From: Verrucomicrobiota bacterium
GTDB lineage: Bacteria > Verrucomicrobiota > Verrucomicrobiia > Limisphaerales > JACQFS01
NCBI GenBank assembly: GCA_016199935.1
Contig: JACQFS010000098.1
Span: forward strand, 1 to 41,838
Length of the DNA: 41,838 nucleotides
Reading direction: 5' to 3'
The notes beneath the pieces are model-generated. The model was not told the DNA's origin, did no database searches, and saw only the letters and a program-made list of their open reading frames with translations. The translations under genes and the position numbers were made by a program. Shown in pieces: positions 40,182 through 41,838 of the stretch; the first letter of the stretch is position 1; each line of letters starts with the position of its first letter.

Positions 40182-41838
40182 GTGGAAACCCTGCGCCGTC
40201 CTGAATTCGTCGCGCGCCTCGCCCGCGCCCACGCCGCCGCGCGCGCCGAACTGCTCGCGGCGCGCAATGCCGCCGGACATTGGGAAGGCCATCTGAGCAG
40301 CAGCGCGCTCTCGACGGCGACGGCGGTGACGGCGCTCACGCTTGTTCAGAGGTCAGAGGTCAGAAGTCAGAAGTCAGAAAATGTCTCGGACGCGCGCAGT
40401 GACTCTGCTCTGACCGCTGACCTCTGTTCTCTGACCTCTGCCGTCTTGCGCTGGCTCGCCGAGCACCAGAACGCCGACGGCGGCTGGGGCGACACGGTCA
40501 AAAGCAAAAGCAACATCAGCACCACGACGCTGTGCTGGGCGGCGTTTGGTGCGGTGCCGGGCGCGATGGAAAATTTTCAGCCGGCGATCGGCCGCGCGGA
40601 GCAGTGGCTCACGCGTGCGGCCGGCGGACTCGCCCCGGAGCAACTCGCGCCCGCCATCGTCGCGCGCTACGGCAAAGACCGGACGTTCTCCGTCCCGATC
40701 CTCACGATGTGCGCGCTCGCCGGCCGGCTCGGGCCGTCGCCGGAATGTTGGAAGTGGGTCATGCCGCTGCCGTTCGAGTTCGCCGCGGTGCCACACCAGC
40801 TCTACGGCGCATTGCGGCTGCCGGTGGTGAGCTACGCGCTGCCCGCGCTGATCGCCATCGGTCAGGTGCGGCATCACTTTCTGCCGTCGGAAAATTTTCT
40901 CGTGCGCCGAATGCGCAAGTTCACCCGCGCCTTCACGCTCGGCATATTGGAAAACATCCAGCCGTCCAACGGTGGCTTTCTCGAAGCGACGCCACTGACG
41001 AGCTTCGTGACGATGAGCCTCGCGGGCATGGGGCTGGCGGCGCATCCGGTGGCGAAGCTCGGCGCGGAGTTTCTCGCGAAGTCCGCGCGTGCGGACGGCT
41101 CGTGGCCGATTGACACGAACCTCGCCACGTGGTTGACAACGCTCAGCGTGAACGCGCTTCTCCCGTCTCGTAGCAGTCGAGGTAACGAGACTCCATTTTC
41201 CCCGGTCAAAGTGAGTCTCGACACCTCAATTGCTACGGCTCAAGAGGAGAGGCCACTTCCGTGCGCCGAATCCGACGCCGTTTTCCACTGGCTCCTGAAT
41301 CAGCAATACATCCGCGAGCATCCCTACACCCACGCCGCGCCCGGCGGCTGGGCGTGGACCGATCTGCCCGGCGGCGTGCCGGACGCGGACGATACGGCGG
41401 GCGCGATGCTCGCGCTGCTCCACCTCGCGCCGGACAGTCCGCTCGCGCACGAGGCGACCGCGCGCGGCGCGCGCTGGCTCGTGAATCTGCAGAATCGCGA
41501 CGGTGGCATCCCGACCTTTTGCCGCGGCTGGGGCGCGCTGGCGTTCGACCGCAGCAGTCCGGATCTCACGGCGCACGCGTTGCGCGCGTGGCTCGCGTGC
41601 CGGCCGCACGTCGCCGAGCGCATCGAGCGGCGACTGGCGCGGGCGATCCCGCGCGCGGTGAATTTTCTGCGCCGCACGCAGCGCGCGGACGGCGCGTGGG
41701 TGCCGCTGTGGTTTGGCCATCAGGATTCGCCGGACGATGAGAATCCGCTCTACGGCACGGCGCGTGTGCTGCCGGCGCTGTGCGAAGTGCAGCGCGCGGG
41801 CGTCGCCGACACGCGCGAATTGATCGCGGCCGGCGCGC
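40182..41838 (+). CDS. Squalene-hopene-cyclase-like protein (class II terpene cyclase), 3' end beyond window
   Basis: From GTG 40182 the frame is open to the window edge (552 residues). It shows the alpha/alpha-barrel repeats of squalene-hopene cyclases and prenyltransferases: GHWEGHLSSSALSTATAVTA, QNADGGWGDTVKSKSNIST, QPSNGGFLEATPLTSFVTMS, QQYIREHPYTHAAPGGWAWT, QNRDGGIPTFCRGWG and QRADGAWVPLWFG (QW-type motifs). The class II acid motif is PDADDTAGAML, with D401-x-D403-D404-T. Family enzymes cyclise squalene or similar isoprenoids on membranes. Two segments, about residues 56-86 and 330-352, are encoded by palindromic repeats in frame. The start follows the DCC gene by 24 bases. No other hopanoid gene is visible, and the exact product is unknown. 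Confidence 0.8.
   Translation, partial: METLRRPEFVARLARAHAAARAELLAARNAAGHWEGHLSSSALSTATAVTALTLVQRSEVRSQKSENVSDARSDSALTADLCSLTSAVLRWLAEHQNADGGWGDTVKSKSNISTTTLCWAAFGAVPGAMENFQPAIGRAEQWLTRAAGGLAPEQLAPAIVARYGKDRTFSVPILTMCALAGRLGPSPECWKWVMPLPFEFAAVPHQLYGALRLPVVSYALPALIAIGQVRHHFLPSENFLVRRMRKFTRAFTLGILENIQPSNGGFLEATPLTSFVTMSLAGMGLAAHPVAKLGAEFLAKSARADGSWPIDTNLATWLTTLSVNALLPSRSSRGNETPFSPVKVSLDTSIATAQEERPLPCAESDAVFHWLLNQQYIREHPYTHAAPGGWAWTDLPGGVPDADDTAGAMLALLHLAPDSPLAHEATARGARWLVNLQNRDGGIPTFCRGWGALAFDRSSPDLTAHALRAWLACRPHVAERIERRLARAIPRAVNFLRRTQRADGAWVPLWFGHQDSPDDENPLYGTARVLPALCEVQRAGVADTRELIAAGA
40347..40440 (+). repeat. Palindromic repeat inside the cyclase gene, first insert
   Basis: A run of agaggtcagaggtcagaagt and variants (40347-40377) is mirrored by tctgaccgctgacctctgtt and ctctgacctctg (about 40409-40440). 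The element adds about 31 codons and keeps the frame (VQRSEVRSQKSEN, then LTADLCSLTSA). It lies between the first QW-type segment and the helix VLRWLAEHQ, where relatives would continue directly. Confidence 0.85.
41169..41237 (+). repeat. Palindromic repeat inside the cyclase gene, second insert
   Basis: The arms at 41169-41193 (cgtagcagtcgaggtaacga...) and 41213-41237 are inverted and agree at 21 of 25 positions, with a 19-base loop. The element is in frame (SRSSRGNETPFSPVKVSLDT, SIAT) and is a different family from the first insert. It lies about 48 codons before the DxDD motif. Confidence 0.85.

Overview
The window looks like a chromosomal segment of a high-GC member of the Verrucomicrobiota, most plausibly the Pedosphaerales/Limisphaerales side (subdivision 3). 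The assignment is inferred from gene content: a DUF1501 + cytochrome/DUF1549/DUF1553 (PSD1) pair, a pseudopilin with an N-terminal methylation segment and C-terminal H-x-G-x-F-x-x-x-D-G motif, DUF3142, a HARE-HTH-like small protein, an LpoB/YcfL/COG3014 lipoprotein cluster, weak Shine-Dalgarno sites, and many palindromic intergenic repeats of a kind abundant in that phylum and in Planctomycetota. No rRNA, tRNA, CRISPR array, transposase or integrase was found.

Layout. 1-3.2 kb (minus strand): the end of a VapBC-type pair (toxin cut by the window edge), panC, def and an orphan parB. 3.2-7.3 kb: a DUF309 protein, an inositol monophosphatase-family protein, and a pilB/gspE ATPase preceded by a TPR protein with a GspE-N-like end. 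7.5-9.4 kb: ubiE/menG, a decayed DUF1501 tail and a lower-GC hypothetical gene. 9.4-13.3 kb: a compact five-gene minus-strand set of exported proteins and lipoproteins, including LpoB-like and YcfL-like proteins. 13.4-16 kb: a HARE-HTH-like protein, hisF, a two-gene nucleotidyltransferase module bracketed by a duplication of the hisF 3' end, and a DUF486 membrane protein. 16-19.4 kb: hypothetical proteins around an inverted pair of 21-bp repeat arrays. 19.5-22.7 kb: hisI, a membrane protein, a small HAD protein and trpE. 22.9-27.4 kb: the DUF1501/PSD1 pair closed by a clear terminator. 27.4-31 kb: DUF3142 and a large repeat-helix protein. 31-36 kb: mobA, a trypsin-like protease, a pseudopilin and a large exported protein. 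36-41.8 kb: a VCBS/FG-GAP protein, a site-2 protease with CBS domains, a DCC-family protein and a squalene-hopene-cyclase-like gene running off the end.

The most striking feature is a set of about a dozen families of palindromic repeat elements. Several begin on or directly beside stop codons. Two sit in frame inside the cyclase gene, one supplies the C-terminus of MobA, and a 7-bp tandem sits inside ubiE. This resembles the in-frame palindromic elements described in Rickettsia. The second notable signal is the hisF 3'-end duplication around a small nucleotidyltransferase cassette, which looks like an insertion or duplication scar.
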